A stretch of DNA of 64,000 nt, taken from assembly GCA_024235735.1 (NCBI GenBank), contig JACKLU010000007.1, forward strand, positions 62,001 through 126,000. Direction: 5' to 3'. The notes beneath the pieces were generated by a model. That model was not told the DNA's origin. It did no database searches and was given only the letters and a program-made list of their open reading frames with translations. This document shows, piece by piece, positions 44,833 through 54,676 of the stretch (positions within the stretch are counted from its first letter, which is position 1; each line of letters starts with the position of its first letter). Origin of the DNA: Burkholderiales bacterium (GTDB lineage: Bacteria; Pseudomonadota; Gammaproteobacteria; Burkholderiales; Nitrosomonadaceae). The position numbers were made by a program, and so were the translations under genes.

Positions 44833-46056
44833 ATGAACTTTGCCACCATTCTGGGAGAAGCGCTGCGGGCTTTGCGCATGAACCGATTGCGCACTGGCCT
44901 GACCATGCTTGGCATGGTGATTGGTGTCGCTGCGGTAGTATTAATGCTTTCCATCGGGCAGGGAGCGCAAACAAAAATCAATCAATCCATTGAAACCATG
45001 GGGAGTAATCTGTTCATTGTGCTGCCGGGCGCAACATCTTCGGGTGGTTTGACCTTTGGTAGCGGTAGCGTAAGGACGCTGACGATCAATGATTCGATCG
45101 CTGTTGCCGAATTACCGTCAGTCAGGGCTACGGGGCCTGTCATTAGCGGAACAGCACAATTGAATTACAGCGCGAGAAACTGGAGCACGATGATTACGGG
45201 CACCACGCCGGATTACTTCATGATTGGAAACTGGGAGATGGCGGAAGGGACTGTTTTCTCGGAATCGGATGTCCGGTCAGCTACGCGTGTCGCCGTGTTG
45301 GGCGCGGTTACTGCCGAGAAATTGTTTGGAACGACCAATCCGGTCGGTAAAACCGTTCGTATTACCAATCGCCCTTTTCTGGTCGTTGGCGTGCTTGCCA
45401 CCAAGGGACAAAGCCTGAGCGGGCGGGATCAGGATGACAATGTCCTGATCCCGATCACAACGAGCGAAAGACAAATTACCGGCAATCAATTCCCTGGTTC
45501 CATACGCTACATGATGGTGCAGGGCGAATCCGCTGAAATGATGGATGAGGCTGAAATCGATATTACACAGTTGCTGCGTCAGCGCCATCGCTTGTCGGAA
45601 GGCGCGGAAAATGATTTTACCGTGCGCAATCTCACCGCCATTGCGGATGTCGCGACCGGCACCGCCAGAATCATGTCCATCGTGCTCGGTGCGATTGCCT
45701 CGATTTCATTGCTGGTTGGCGGTATTGGCATCATGAATATCATGTTGGTATCGGTTACCGAACGTACCCGTGAAATTGGCATCCGCATGGCTATCGGCGC
45801 CAACCGGCGCGCTATTTTGCTGCAATTTCTCCTGGAAGCCATGATGATCTGTTTCATGGGCGGCATGATGGGTGTATTGCTCGGCATAAGCGGCGCATGG
45901 CTGGTCAGTAAGCTGGTAGACATGCTGATTGTCATCACGCTGGGCATGATTTTACTGGCATTTGCTTTTGCATCCGGTGTGGGTATTTTCTTTGGCTTTT
46001 ACCCCGCGCGCAAAGCCGCGTCCCTTAAACCCGTGGATGCGCTGCGTTATGAATAA
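44833..46056 (+). CDS. MacB-like ABC transporter permease
   Basis: 407 residues from ATG 44833; an upstream in-frame start at 44740 would overlap the ATPase gene and adds no domain sequence. One N-terminal helix (LTMLGMVIGVAAVVLMLSIG), a large periplasmic MacB_PCD domain, then the FtsX-like three-helix domain (SVTERTREIGIRMAIGA). It works with the preceding ATPase and adaptor as a tripartite exporter. Confidence 0.92.
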   Translation: MNFATILGEALRALRMNRLRTGLTMLGMVIGVAAVVLMLSIGQGAQTKINQSIETMGSNLFIVLPGATSSGGLTFGSGSVRTLTINDSIAVAELPSVRATGPVISGTAQLNYSARNWSTMITGTTPDYFMIGNWEMAEGTVFSESDVRSATRVAVLGAVTAEKLFGTTNPVGKTVRITNRPFLVVGVLATKGQSLSGRDQDDNVLIPITTSERQITGNQFPGSIRYMMVQGESAEMMDEAEIDITQLLRQRHRLSEGAENDFTVRNLTAIADVATGTARIMSIVLGAIASISLLVGGIGIMNIMLVSVTERTREIGIRMAIGANRRAILLQFLLEAMMICFMGGMMGVLLGISGAWLVSKLVDMLIVITLGMILLAFAFASGVGIFFGFYPARKAASLKPVDALRYE

Positions 46057-46132
46057 TTGCCGGCGTTGCGCCGATACTTTATAAAGTATGCCTTGTCTGA
46101 AATGATATCGATTGGTTTTTGAGGAAGCACAT

Positions 46133-46768
46133 ATGAGCACCAATGGCAACAATAATAACAATAACGAGCGATCGACATCCGAATTGCTGGAGAATGTCGT
46201 TGTTGTCTATCGCAGCGATACGATAACAATCGGTGAGATAAAGAATTCACTGCATGAGCGCGGTTTCGGCGTTTTGCTGGCAATTGCCGCTTTACCGCTT
46301 TGTCTGCCCGTACCTGTGCCGCCTGGCTATACAACGTTATTTTCCATTCCATTGTTTATTTTTTCGATACAGATGATACTCGGCATGCAGGCGCCGTGGT
46401 TGCCCGCCTGGATTGAAGAAAAGGAAATCAAACGTACAAGTCTCGAAAAAATGGTGATCAAGGCCAATCCGTGGCTCAAGAAAATCGAAAAACGTTTGCA
46501 GCCGCGACTGACCTATGTCAGTATCCATACGTGGGAGAGGGTTATCGGCATTTTTGCTTTTGTATTTGCAATATCAATAGCGTTGCCCATTCCATTGACT
46601 AATTTCCCGCCCGGCTGGGGAGTTCTGATTATGTCACTGGGGCTATTAAGTAAAGACGGCGTTACGATTTTGATCGGTATGATCGTGGGCACGATAGGCG
46701 TCGGCATTACGATGGTTATCCTGATGCTGTTGTGGATGGGTATGTCACTGCCGTCGTTTTACGGTTGA
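46133..46768 (+). CDS. ExoD-family membrane protein
   Basis: 211 residues from ATG 46133, preceded by GAGGAAG. After a hydrophilic, Asn-rich N-terminus come hydrophobic segments with the ExoD pattern (LAIAALPLCLPVPVPPGYTTLF, quoted in part as ALPLCLPVPVPPG; IALPIPLTNFPPGW). ExoD was first linked to exopolysaccharide synthesis in rhizobia; biochemical role unclear. It follows the ABC permease by 76 bases. Confidence 0.85.
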   Translation: MSTNGNNNNNNERSTSELLENVVVVYRSDTITIGEIKNSLHERGFGVLLAIAALPLCLPVPVPPGYTTLFSIPLFIFSIQMILGMQAPWLPAWIEEKEIKRTSLEKMVIKANPWLKKIEKRLQPRLTYVSIHTWERVIGIFAFVFAISIALPIPLTNFPPGWGVLIMSLGLLSKDGVTILIGMIVGTIGVGITMVILMLLWMGMSLPSFYG

Positions 46769-46792
46769 TATTTTTTATTCGTTGTAACACAG

Positions 46793-47503
46793 TCAGTTAC
46801 GGAATATGTGTATTTCCTGATTAAACTGCTCAAGGACGCGCAGCGGGTTTTGCGCCTGTGTAATCGGTCTGCCGATGACCAGATAGTCGGATCCGTTTTG
46901 AATCGCTGCTGCGGGCGTGGCAATTCTTTTTTGATCGTCACCCGTATTTTCCTGTGGCCGGATACCGGGTGTAACCAACAGAAAATCAGCGCCGATTTTC
47001 TGCCGCAATGGCTGTGCTTCAAGCGCGGAACACACAACCCCATCCAGTCCGCAATCCCGGGTTAATGTCGCCAGACGCAAAACGATCTGTTCCGGACTGC
47101 CTTGCAGACCAATATCATCCAGGTCATTTTGATCCATGCTGGTCAGCAGCGTCACTGCGATCAGTTTGACAGTACCCGGAGCGATGGCTGCACGCGCAGC
47201 CGACAGCATTTTCCGGCCGCCCATTGCATGTACATTGATCATCCATACGCCCATGTCAGCCGCCGCTTTGCAGGCATTCGCGACGGTATTCGGAATATCG
47301 TGATACTTGAGATCGAGAAAGATGTCAAAGCCATCGCGCACCAGTTGTTCAATCAGACCGGGGCCGGCAGCGGTAAAAAGCTCTTTGCCGACTTTGAGCC
47401 GGCAAAGACTCGGGTTCAGTCGGGATGTCAGATTCAGCGTTTGCCCGGCTGAGCTGAAGTCCAATGCCACAATAATACGAGGTTCACTCACATTCACATT
47501 CAT
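46793..47503 (-). CDS. pyrF: Orotidine 5'-phosphate decarboxylase
   Basis: 236 residues from ATG 47503; the frame is open to 47572 but the family starts near IIVALDFSS. Last step of UMP synthesis. The catalytic charged network is in FLDLKYHDIPNTV; LLVTPGIRP and DYLVIGRPIT bind phosphate. Convergent with the ExoD gene. Confidence 0.96.
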   Translation of the reverse strand: MNVNVSEPRIIVALDFSSAGQTLNLTSRLNPSLCRLKVGKELFTAAGPGLIEQLVRDGFDIFLDLKYHDIPNTVANACKAAADMGVWMINVHAMGGRKMLSAARAAIAPGTVKLIAVTLLTSMDQNDLDDIGLQGSPEQIVLRLATLTRDCGLDGVVCSALEAQPLRQKIGADFLLVTPGIRPQENTGDDQKRIATPAAAIQNGSDYLVIGRPITQAQNPLRVLEQFNQEIHIFRN

Positions 47504-47740
47504 TGTCTGACTCGCTATGCTAAGGAGTCGTTCGGAAATGACTGTAACACCTGAATCACATCTGGCAGGCACACTGCAGCGTTGTTCGTCGTCACCATAG
47601 CCTAGCTATGACTCCTCCTCTCGTCTTGCATTGCATCCAGCCAGACGCGCGCAATTGTCACACTTACTTCTTCACGGCGCCTAAATTGAACAATCTTAAC
47701 TGCAACTTTATTTTCCGTCATCCGGTTTTATTGAAAGCAT
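47504..47740. other. Non-coding stretch between pyrF and rapA
   Basis: 237 bases with no gene. It contains CATAGC/GCTATG (around 47596-47610) and AGTC/GACT stems in an otherwise unstructured block. No terminator for rapA was recognised. Confidence 0.4.
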
Positions 47741-50641
47741 TCAGGTCGCCACCAGTATTCGAATGGCGTCCAGCCGGAAATGTGCTGTGTCCAGCGCCTG
47801 AGTGACGTCCTGCAAATTTTTTTCAAAAAAATGGATTTCTTCCGTTCGTATATTCGGATTGACCATGCTGAGTGCTTTGAGTCGCTCTATTTCAGCGTTC
47901 AGCATTTCCTTCGCCTGATTACCGGTTTGCGCAATCAAGGCGGGCATCCGTTTTTTGGCAAGCGCCTCACTGGCTGAAATCATTTCCTTGATGACTGCCT
48001 GCTTCAGCATAATAACCTGACGGGCGATATCGGGTGATACCGCAGACAGGCATTGATTGATTGTCTGGTGGTTCAGCGCGGGATGATCTGAACGGCCTTG
48101 TTCATCAATCAAAGTGCGTATCATCGCGGGTGGCAGGTTGCGCTTGTTGGCGGCGGCTATCGATCCGATGTCAAGAATAAAAATACATTCCAGATATAAC
48201 GTGCCCGGTCGCGCGGTGCGGTGCGCAAAACTGGCGACTGATGTATTGCCCGACTCGCTGCCGATAACACGATCCATGGCATGAATAACCATGGGATGCT
48301 CCCAGGTGATAAATTGCATATCTTCATTAGCCAGTGCGGTATTTCGATGGTAGGTGATCACGGTTCCCTCGTCGTCCAGGCCCGGAAAAGCTGATGTCAT
48401 GTGTTCGCCGGGTTCGATGCGGTAACAATCGGCGCGGTGTGTTTCGACATGTACGCCAAAGCAATCGAAAGCGATGTCCATATAACGCTGCAGCGCAGGA
48501 TCGGAATCCTGCGCGCACGCTGCTTGATGCAGTTGCCCGGCGATCTGCGGTCTGCATGAATGATATTCCAGCAGTCTGTCGCGTCCGCGGTCAAGTGCTT
48601 CATTCAGCAGCTGGCGGGTTTTTTGGGTGTGGCCGATTAATTCAATAAAGGCTGTTGATTCGAGATCACGCTGGTGCAATGCAGCGACAAGATCCCGTTC
48701 GACGCGTTGATAAACCATTTGGCCTGCGGGGCATATTTTTTCCAGCGCGTTGAGTCCATCGTGATACCAGTGCAGCATGACAGCCTGCGCGCTGTTTTGC
48801 AGACAGGGTGCGTAAATTCGGATGATTTCCGTCTGACCGATGCGATCCAGGCGGCCGATGCGTTGTTCCAGCAGGTCTGGATTGAAGGGCAAATCAAATA
48901 AAACCAGATGATGCACAAATTGAAAATTGCGACCTTCGCTGCCGATCTCGGAACAAATCAATGCCTGACTGCCAGTTTCGTGATCGGCAAAGAATGCGGC
49001 TGCGCGATCACGTTCCAGTAAACGCATCTGTTCGTGAAACACCGGAAAATGTTTTCCTGTGCGCATTTTGAGCGCATGGGCGATGTCACAAGCGGTGAGT
49101 GCGCTGGTTGTAATGACCAGAACCTTTTCTGGTCTGAGCTGGGTGAGGGTTTTATGCAGCCATTCGATGCGGGGATCGAATGTTGTCCATTCCGCTTCCG
49201 CCGTTTCATCATCACCTGCCTGATAAATTAATTCAGGGTAGAGTAGTAATTGCGGCTGTGAAAGTTGTTCGGATTCAAAAGCGCTTAATAAGGCGTCATA
49301 TTGCGCGGGCAGCGGTAGCGGTTCGATGATCAGCTTTCTTTCCGGAAATCCTTTAACTGCGGCGCGTGTGTTACGGAACAGCAGGCGTCCGGTGCCGTGT
49401 CGGTCGAGCAGCGATGCAGCAAGTGACTGCCTTGCCTGCACTTTTTTGTCATTTTCAGAATCCGTTTTATCCAGTTCGTCAAGTAAAGACAGCGTGTGTG
49501 CGCTATCGGCATACGATGAAATGGTTTTCCGAACAGTTGCTGTCAAGGTTTGTGTGGAGAGCAGCGCTTCTACGGCATCGGCGACGGGTTCATAGGCGTG
49601 TTCTTCCGCCAGAAAGTGCTCATAATCGCTGAACCGGTTCGGGTCCAGTAATCGCAACCGCGCGAAATGACTGGTTTTTCCCAGTTGCTCGGGCGTTGCT
49701 GTCAACAACAACACACCGCTGATGCGTGCCGCCAGTTGTTCGATGATCTGATAGGAATGGCTTGGTGCGGCTTCTGACCATTCCAGATGATGCGCTTCAT
49801 CGACAATCAGCAGATCCCATTCACCGTCCAGCGCGGACTGGCAGTGTCTGGGGTAATTGCACAAAAAATCCAGACTGCACAGAACCAGTTGTTCACTGTG
49901 AAACGGATTGTCGCGAGGATTACTCTCCTCAGCTGCGGTGCAACGCGCCGCGTCAAAGATGCTGAAAGCCAGATTAAAGCGCCGCAGCATTTCCACCAGC
50001 CATTGGTGAACCAGCGCTTCCGGAACGACGATAAGTGCGCGCGCGGCGCGTCCGGTCAGTAATTGCTGGTGCAGGATCAGACCGGCTTCGATGGTTTTGC
50101 CCAGTCCCACCTCATCGGCGAGCAGCACGCGTGGCGCATACCGCCGTCCGACTTCATGCGCGATAAAGAGCTGATGCGGAATGAGACTGGTGCGCGCACC
50201 AAGCAGTCCAAACAGCGGTGTTTTGCCAAACTGGTGAATGTATTCCCAGGTCTGGTAACGTATCTGAAACCATTTGTCGACGTCGATATGCTGATTAAAT
50301 AACCGGTCAGTGGGTTGGTTGAATTGAATATGATGCGCAAGCTGATCTTCTGTCAGTTGCAGTACATTGCCGTGTGCATCGGTGCCGGTATAGACCAGTA
50401 GTCCGTTGTTATTCTGCACGGCTGTGATTCGTATGACAACATCCTGCTGACTGGAAATGCTGTCACCGATGTTGAAAACAACCCGGGTCAGTGGTGCGGA
50501 TTGACGTGCATAAGAGCGGGTTTCATTGGCTGCCGCAAAGGCGATGCTGACAATACGTTCTTCCACGGTACGCACTGTACCCAGACCCAGTTGTAAATCG
50601 AAATCACAAATCCAGCGTTGACCGGGTTTGAACTCATTCAT
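47741..50641 (-). CDS. rapA: RNA polymerase-associated ATPase RapA
   Basis: 966 residues, the length of RapA/HepA. SWI2/SNF2 translocase that recycles stalled RNA polymerase. Order: two Tudor-like N-terminal domains (FKPGQRWICDFDLQLGLGTV, quoted in part), Walker A LADEVGLGKTIEAG, DEAH box VDEAHHLEW, helicase C motifs EGRNFQF and QRIGRLDRIGQ, then the RapA C-terminal region. Monocistronic by spacing. Confidence 0.95.
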   Translation of the reverse strand: MNEFKPGQRWICDFDLQLGLGTVRTVEERIVSIAFAAANETRSYARQSAPLTRVVFNIGDSISSQQDVVIRITAVQNNNGLLVYTGTDAHGNVLQLTEDQLAHHIQFNQPTDRLFNQHIDVDKWFQIRYQTWEYIHQFGKTPLFGLLGARTSLIPHQLFIAHEVGRRYAPRVLLADEVGLGKTIEAGLILHQQLLTGRAARALIVVPEALVHQWLVEMLRRFNLAFSIFDAARCTAAEESNPRDNPFHSEQLVLCSLDFLCNYPRHCQSALDGEWDLLIVDEAHHLEWSEAAPSHSYQIIEQLAARISGVLLLTATPEQLGKTSHFARLRLLDPNRFSDYEHFLAEEHAYEPVADAVEALLSTQTLTATVRKTISSYADSAHTLSLLDELDKTDSENDKKVQARQSLAASLLDRHGTGRLLFRNTRAAVKGFPERKLIIEPLPLPAQYDALLSAFESEQLSQPQLLLYPELIYQAGDDETAEAEWTTFDPRIEWLHKTLTQLRPEKVLVITTSALTACDIAHALKMRTGKHFPVFHEQMRLLERDRAAAFFADHETGSQALICSEIGSEGRNFQFVHHLVLFDLPFNPDLLEQRIGRLDRIGQTEIIRIYAPCLQNSAQAVMLHWYHDGLNALEKICPAGQMVYQRVERDLVAALHQRDLESTAFIELIGHTQKTRQLLNEALDRGRDRLLEYHSCRPQIAGQLHQAACAQDSDPALQRYMDIAFDCFGVHVETHRADCYRIEPGEHMTSAFPGLDDEGTVITYHRNTALANEDMQFITWEHPMVIHAMDRVIGSESGNTSVASFAHRTARPGTLYLECIFILDIGSIAAANKRNLPPAMIRTLIDEQGRSDHPALNHQTINQCLSAVSPDIARQVIMLKQAVIKEMISASEALAKKRMPALIAQTGNQAKEMLNAEIERLKALSMVNPNIRTEEIHFFEKNLQDVTQALDTAHFRLDAIRILVAT

Positions 50642-50840
50642 GCCTAGAACTTTGGAAAAACGTAATAGATTACACGAAAGTGGGAAAGTTTTGCTTTATT
50701 CTTATCGTGTCGCAAAATCCTGCATCAGGTCTTCTTTCTGCCGGAAAAGCGCCGACTGTTGAGGTATAGGCGAGCGGATTCTGAAATGTGGCGGGCAATA
50801 AACCAACGGTCAGTACGTTGTGTCTGCGCTTGCTTCGTGA

Positions 50841-51440
50841 TTAATTGCGATGTGGTTTTTTGGCCAGCTTGCGCTGCAGGGTGCGGCGATGCATATTCAA
50901 TATTCTGGCGGTCACCGATATATTGTTGTCATTCTCGGTCAGAATGCGCTGAATATATTCCCACTCCAGTCGTCCGACAGACAGGGGACTGGCGCTGATC
51001 GGCGTATCCGCCTCGCCGCTTATGCGATCAAATGCCGCCATGATTTCATCCGCGTCCACTGGTTTGGCCAGATAATGCGTGGCGCCGAGTTTGATGGCTT
51101 CAACAGCTGTCGCCACGCTGGCGTAGCCGGTCAGCATGACGATGCGTGTGCCCGGATCCAGTGCTTTAAGTTTCTCAACCAGCACCAGTCCGGATTCGCT
51201 GTCCAGTTTGAGGTCAACGATGGCATATTCCGGTGTGGCCGCTTCAGCTTTAGCCAGCGCATCTTCGATATTATGTGTGATTTCCACACTGAAGCCGCGT
51301 TTTGTCATTGCTTTGGCCAGAACACCGCAGAAGATCTTGTCGTCGTCAATGATGAGCAGTGTGGGTTGTTCAGAAATATCTTCAATCATATCGTATGCAG
51401 GGAGTGTATTGTTGTATCTGAGTTCCGGCATTGTATTCAT
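50841..51440 (-). CDS. regA: RegA/ActR-type redox response regulator
   Basis: 199 residues. Receiver domain with acidic pocket IIDDDK, phospho-Asp76 in IVDLKLD, Lys126; then a Pro/Ser linker and a Fis-type helix-turn-helix at the C-terminus (ISVTARILNMHRRTLQRKLAKK), the compact RegA/PrrA/ActR architecture. It overlaps the regB stop by 4 bases (ATGA). Family members control respiration, carbon fixation and nitrogen metabolism according to redox state. Confidence 0.93.
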   Translation of the reverse strand: MNTMPELRYNNTLPAYDMIEDISEQPTLLIIDDDKIFCGVLAKAMTKRGFSVEITHNIEDALAKAEAATPEYAIVDLKLDSESGLVLVEKLKALDPGTRIVMLTGYASVATAVEAIKLGATHYLAKPVDADEIMAAFDRISGEADTPISASPLSVGRLEWEYIQRILTENDNNISVTARILNMHRRTLQRKLAKKPHRN

Positions 51441-52699
51441 TCTCCTATCAAGGGTATGGTTACTTGGGTGCAGGCGCCGCCCTTTTCCAGATTGAACAAG
51501 TGCACAGTGCCGCCCAAGCGTTCGATATTGGCATTGGCCAAGAACAGACCGATGCCAAATCCTTGTCCCGGGGCTTTGCTGGTGAAAAATGCCTCCCCGG
51601 CGCGCTGTGCGGCTTCAGCGGATAGCCCCTCACCGTCATCGATAATTTCAAGGTGCAGGTTATCACTGTCCCAGTGGCTAGTAATTTCAATACACTCCGA
51701 GGAGGCATCGGCAGCGTTATTGAGCAGATTCAGTATGGATTGACCGAGTAATTGGCTATCCATGATTTTTGGGGTGGGACGCGGACCATTGATGTGGTAA
51801 CTGAATTTAACCGAAGGTCTTATCAGTTTCCATTTTTCCAGTACTGAGTTCATAAATTTGTCCACGGGAACCTGACTGACACCTTCGACCCGTGTCTGTC
51901 CGGCTTTGGCCAGTAATTGTGTCAGTGTTTGTTTGCAGTGCGCGATCTGATCGCGCAAAATCTGAATATTGTTTTGAAATTCACTGTTTTCGGGATATTC
52001 TTTTTGTAGTTCGCCGGTAATGACTGCCATTGTGGATAGCGGCGTGCCCAATTCGTGGGCAGCGCCGGCAGCCAGGGTGCCCAGTCCGATAATTTGTTCA
52101 TTGCGCATTGCCTGTTCGCGGGCCAGCGCTAGATCGCGATCGCGATCGCGAATCGAGGTGCTCATTTTAACGACATACCAGGCGATGATAACCGTGCTCA
52201 GCACGAATGTCAGCCACATGCCGGAAACATGCAGGCTGAATTCCACCAGATGCTTGCTGTGATCATGGGGTAGCGGGATGTAGTTAAACAGCAGAATGGT
52301 ATAGCAGCCGATCGTGATCGCCGATAATGCCCAGGTATAACGCCAGGGCAATGTGGCCGCCGCTATGGTAATGGGTAACAGATACAGTGAAATAAACGGG
52401 TTGGTGGAGCCGCCACTGAAATACAGTAGCGCACTGAGTGCAAAAATATCGATAAGTAATTGCGCAAAAAACTCAATATTCGATACTGGCCATTTTCGAT
52501 GCAGGCGTACCCAGGTCATCAGATTCAATAGCGTCAGTAAAACAACAACAGCGATCATTTCGGTCCACGGGATATTCAGTGCGATGATGTTATAGACAAG
52601 CAGGAATGTCAGGCACTGTGCGAGAATCGCGATATTCCTGAGCATGAACAGGCGTTGCAGATTTTTACTGAGTGGCGCTTGGCTGATGCTGTTAAGCAT
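51437..52699 (-). CDS. regB: RegB/PrrB-type redox sensor histidine kinase
   Basis: 420 residues. Six membrane helices; the ubiquinone-site motif GGSTNPF (96-102); H-box AAHELGTPLST (His215); redox-box cysteine Cys255 in LRDQIAHCKQTL; N, G1 and G2 ATP boxes (NLLNNAADAS, DDGEGL, GQGFGIGLFLA). These match RegB, whose kinase activity is tuned by quinone state and by oxidation of the cysteine. Operon with regA; a RegR-type site lies upstream. Confidence 0.94.
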   Translation of the reverse strand: MLNSISQAPLSKNLQRLFMLRNIAILAQCLTFLLVYNIIALNIPWTEMIAVVVLLTLLNLMTWVRLHRKWPVSNIEFFAQLLIDIFALSALLYFSGGSTNPFISLYLLPITIAAATLPWRYTWALSAITIGCYTILLFNYIPLPHDHSKHLVEFSLHVSGMWLTFVLSTVIIAWYVVKMSTSIRDRDRDLALAREQAMRNEQIIGLGTLAAGAAHELGTPLSTMAVITGELQKEYPENSEFQNNIQILRDQIAHCKQTLTQLLAKAGQTRVEGVSQVPVDKFMNSVLEKWKLIRPSVKFSYHINGPRPTPKIMDSQLLGQSILNLLNNAADASSECIEITSHWDSDNLHLEIIDDGEGLSAEAAQRAGEAFFTSKAPGQGFGIGLFLANANIERLGGTVHLFNLEKGGACTQVTIPLIGE

Positions 52700-52783
52700 G
52701 ATTCGGGTCTTTGCGGTATTCGGGAACTGTGATGTTTTTGAAATTTAAATATTACCTTAGCCTAAATCAAGCCTGATGGCCAT

Positions 52784-52798
52784 GCGACATTTTGTCGC
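52784..52798. promoter_or_regulatory. RegA/RegR-type operator
   Basis: GCGACATTTTGTCGC is a perfect GCGAC-N5-GTCGC palindrome and fits the published RegR box consensus GNGRCRTTNNGNCGC at every position, recalled from memory. It lies 85 bases upstream of regB and 18 bases before the ClC gene. Confidence 0.7.
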
Positions 52799-52816
52799 AG
52801 TTGTGATGAATAATCC

Positions 52817-54547
52817 ATGATCAGATATTCCAAAATTAATTTGTTTGATGCAGGAGCTCTTGCGCTGCTGGCAACACTGGTCGGCGTTATGTCCGCTTAT
52901 GCCTCGCTGGCTTTTTTATGGGCCATTGATTATCTGCATTTGTTAGGGGTCGGTGCCCACGGCAGCACTTTGTATACCTATTTGGAAAATATATCCATCT
53001 GGCATTTATTTTTTCTTCCCGTGGCCGGTGCTGTTATTGTTCGCATGATTATACAGTACGGCATGCCCGGGCAACGCCATCAGGGCCCGGCTGATGTCAT
53101 TGCCGCTGCACGGATTGGGCAAGGCGTACTGTCAATCCGGGCTGGCATCGCCAGTGCTGCTGCCAGCATTTTGTCTATTGGCAGCGGCGCATCCGTGGGA
53201 CGGTACGGTCCTGCCGTTCATCTGGGCGCTTCAGTGGGTTCATGGGTGGCGCAATGCATGAAAATGACATCAGACCAGAATAAAACGCTGCTTGCCTGTG
53301 GCGTGGCTGGCGCGATTTCCGCTTCGTTTTCCGCACCGCTGGCAGGTTTGGTGTTTGCACATGAAGTTATTCTGGGCCGCTTTGAAAGTAAATCGGTTAT
53401 GCCGATCGCTATCTCATCCGTGGTTGCCAGCGCCATTGTTCGAAGTCATGAATTTAACACGATACTTTTCATGCTGCCGGACATGTCAATAGTGAATTAT
53501 TGGGAATATTTTCTCTTTGCAGTATTGGGCATTACCGGGGGAGGGCTTGCGGTTTTATATATGGCGTTAATGCATCGCCTGACAAAGTTATTTGAGCAGT
53601 TGCCTGTTTCCGGGTTGTCCAGGGCCTTGCTGGGCGGTTTCGCGCTCGGTGTTATTGTGATCATTTTTCCGCAGACTTTCGGGGTGGGAGAACAGGTGAT
53701 CAACGATGCACTGCATTTGCAAATTTCTGCCGATGTTTTGATGCTGCTGGTTCTGGCGAAATTACTGGCTACATCCGTCAGTTTCGCGGCCGGTTTCTCG
53801 GGGGGGATATTTGGTCCGGCGCTTTTTCTTGGCGCCATGATGGGCACTGCCTTTGGTTTGGGTGTTTTTGAAGTGACCGATAGTGCATCTCTGCCGGCTG
53901 TTTACGGTGTGGTGGGCATGGGTGCTGTCATCAGCAGAGTTATAGGTGCGCCGATCACAACGATTCTAATCGTGTTCGAATTGACCGGAAGCTATGCGTT
54001 AATGACAGCCGTGATGGTTTCTGTTGTCATTGGCGGCATGGTTACCCGGCAATTGTTCAATCAATCCTATTTTCACCATCAATTACGTATGCGGAGCATA
54101 GCGCCCGATACGGAACCAGTCGAACAGATATTGCGGGAGATGCCGTTGCGGACGATAAAATCCGATGCATTTATCGCGATGACTGATGATATGACGTTAG
54201 CGGAGGCGCGCGGTATGATGAATAATCAACGTTGCCATGAAGCATGCTTTGTCGTCGATCAGAACGGGAGGTTTCTGGGCCGGCTTTATGCAGCGTCGTT
54301 ATATGCCTGTGGCGATGAGGAGATGCCGTTGAAACATATTTCGCATATTTATGTTGAGCCGTTGTTGGTTTTCACCGAGGACATGAATGTTTATGCGGCG
54401 TATCTGAAATTAAAGGATTATAAAGACGCCGCCATTCCGCTGGTCAAGGATCTCGAGTCATTGCAGATGCAAGGTGTTGTTTATGTCAGTGACTTGGCTT
54501 CAGCCTGTTTGCAGGCATTTGAGAAAAACCGCGACGATGTCAGCTAA
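52817..54547 (+). CDS. ClC-family chloride channel/transporter with CBS region
   Basis: 576 residues: about 430 of ClC membrane domain, then a CBS-like region (about 440-560). The helix-F motif reads GSGASVGRYGPAVHLGAS: Tyr130 replaces the gating glutamate of GREGP, and the earlier GSGIP serine motif is also changed (RHQGPADVI). GGIFGPALFLGA is conserved. Loss of the gating Glu suggests channel-like rather than proton-coupled transport. It diverges from regB, sharing the palindrome at 52784. Confidence 0.9.
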   Translation: MIRYSKINLFDAGALALLATLVGVMSAYASLAFLWAIDYLHLLGVGAHGSTLYTYLENISIWHLFFLPVAGAVIVRMIIQYGMPGQRHQGPADVIAAARIGQGVLSIRAGIASAAASILSIGSGASVGRYGPAVHLGASVGSWVAQCMKMTSDQNKTLLACGVAGAISASFSAPLAGLVFAHEVILGRFESKSVMPIAISSVVASAIVRSHEFNTILFMLPDMSIVNYWEYFLFAVLGITGGGLAVLYMALMHRLTKLFEQLPVSGLSRALLGGFALGVIVIIFPQTFGVGEQVINDALHLQISADVLMLLVLAKLLATSVSFAAGFSGGIFGPALFLGAMMGTAFGLGVFEVTDSASLPAVYGVVGMGAVISRVIGAPITTILIVFELTGSYALMTAVMVSVVIGGMVTRQLFNQSYFHHQLRMRSIAPDTEPVEQILREMPLRTIKSDAFIAMTDDMTLAEARGMMNNQRCHEACFVVDQNGRFLGRLYAASLYACGDEEMPLKHISHIYVEPLLVFTEDMNVYAAYLKLKDYKDAAIPLVKDLESLQMQGVVYVSDLASACLQAFEKNRDDVS

Positions 54548-54676
54548 TACGATCATAGCGACAGAACTTTTTTTCGGTTAGAATGCGCTGACGATTTCCC
54601 TGTGTTGTGACCGCTTGTTAAGATTGTATGCACATTACGCTTTCCTGAAATAAGGCAAAGCCAATCAATAATTTTT

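Noticed and set aside
44049..46056. Frameshifted macB split into ATPase and permease
   Set aside because: Each half has complete domains and its own start; separate genes are normal in this family.
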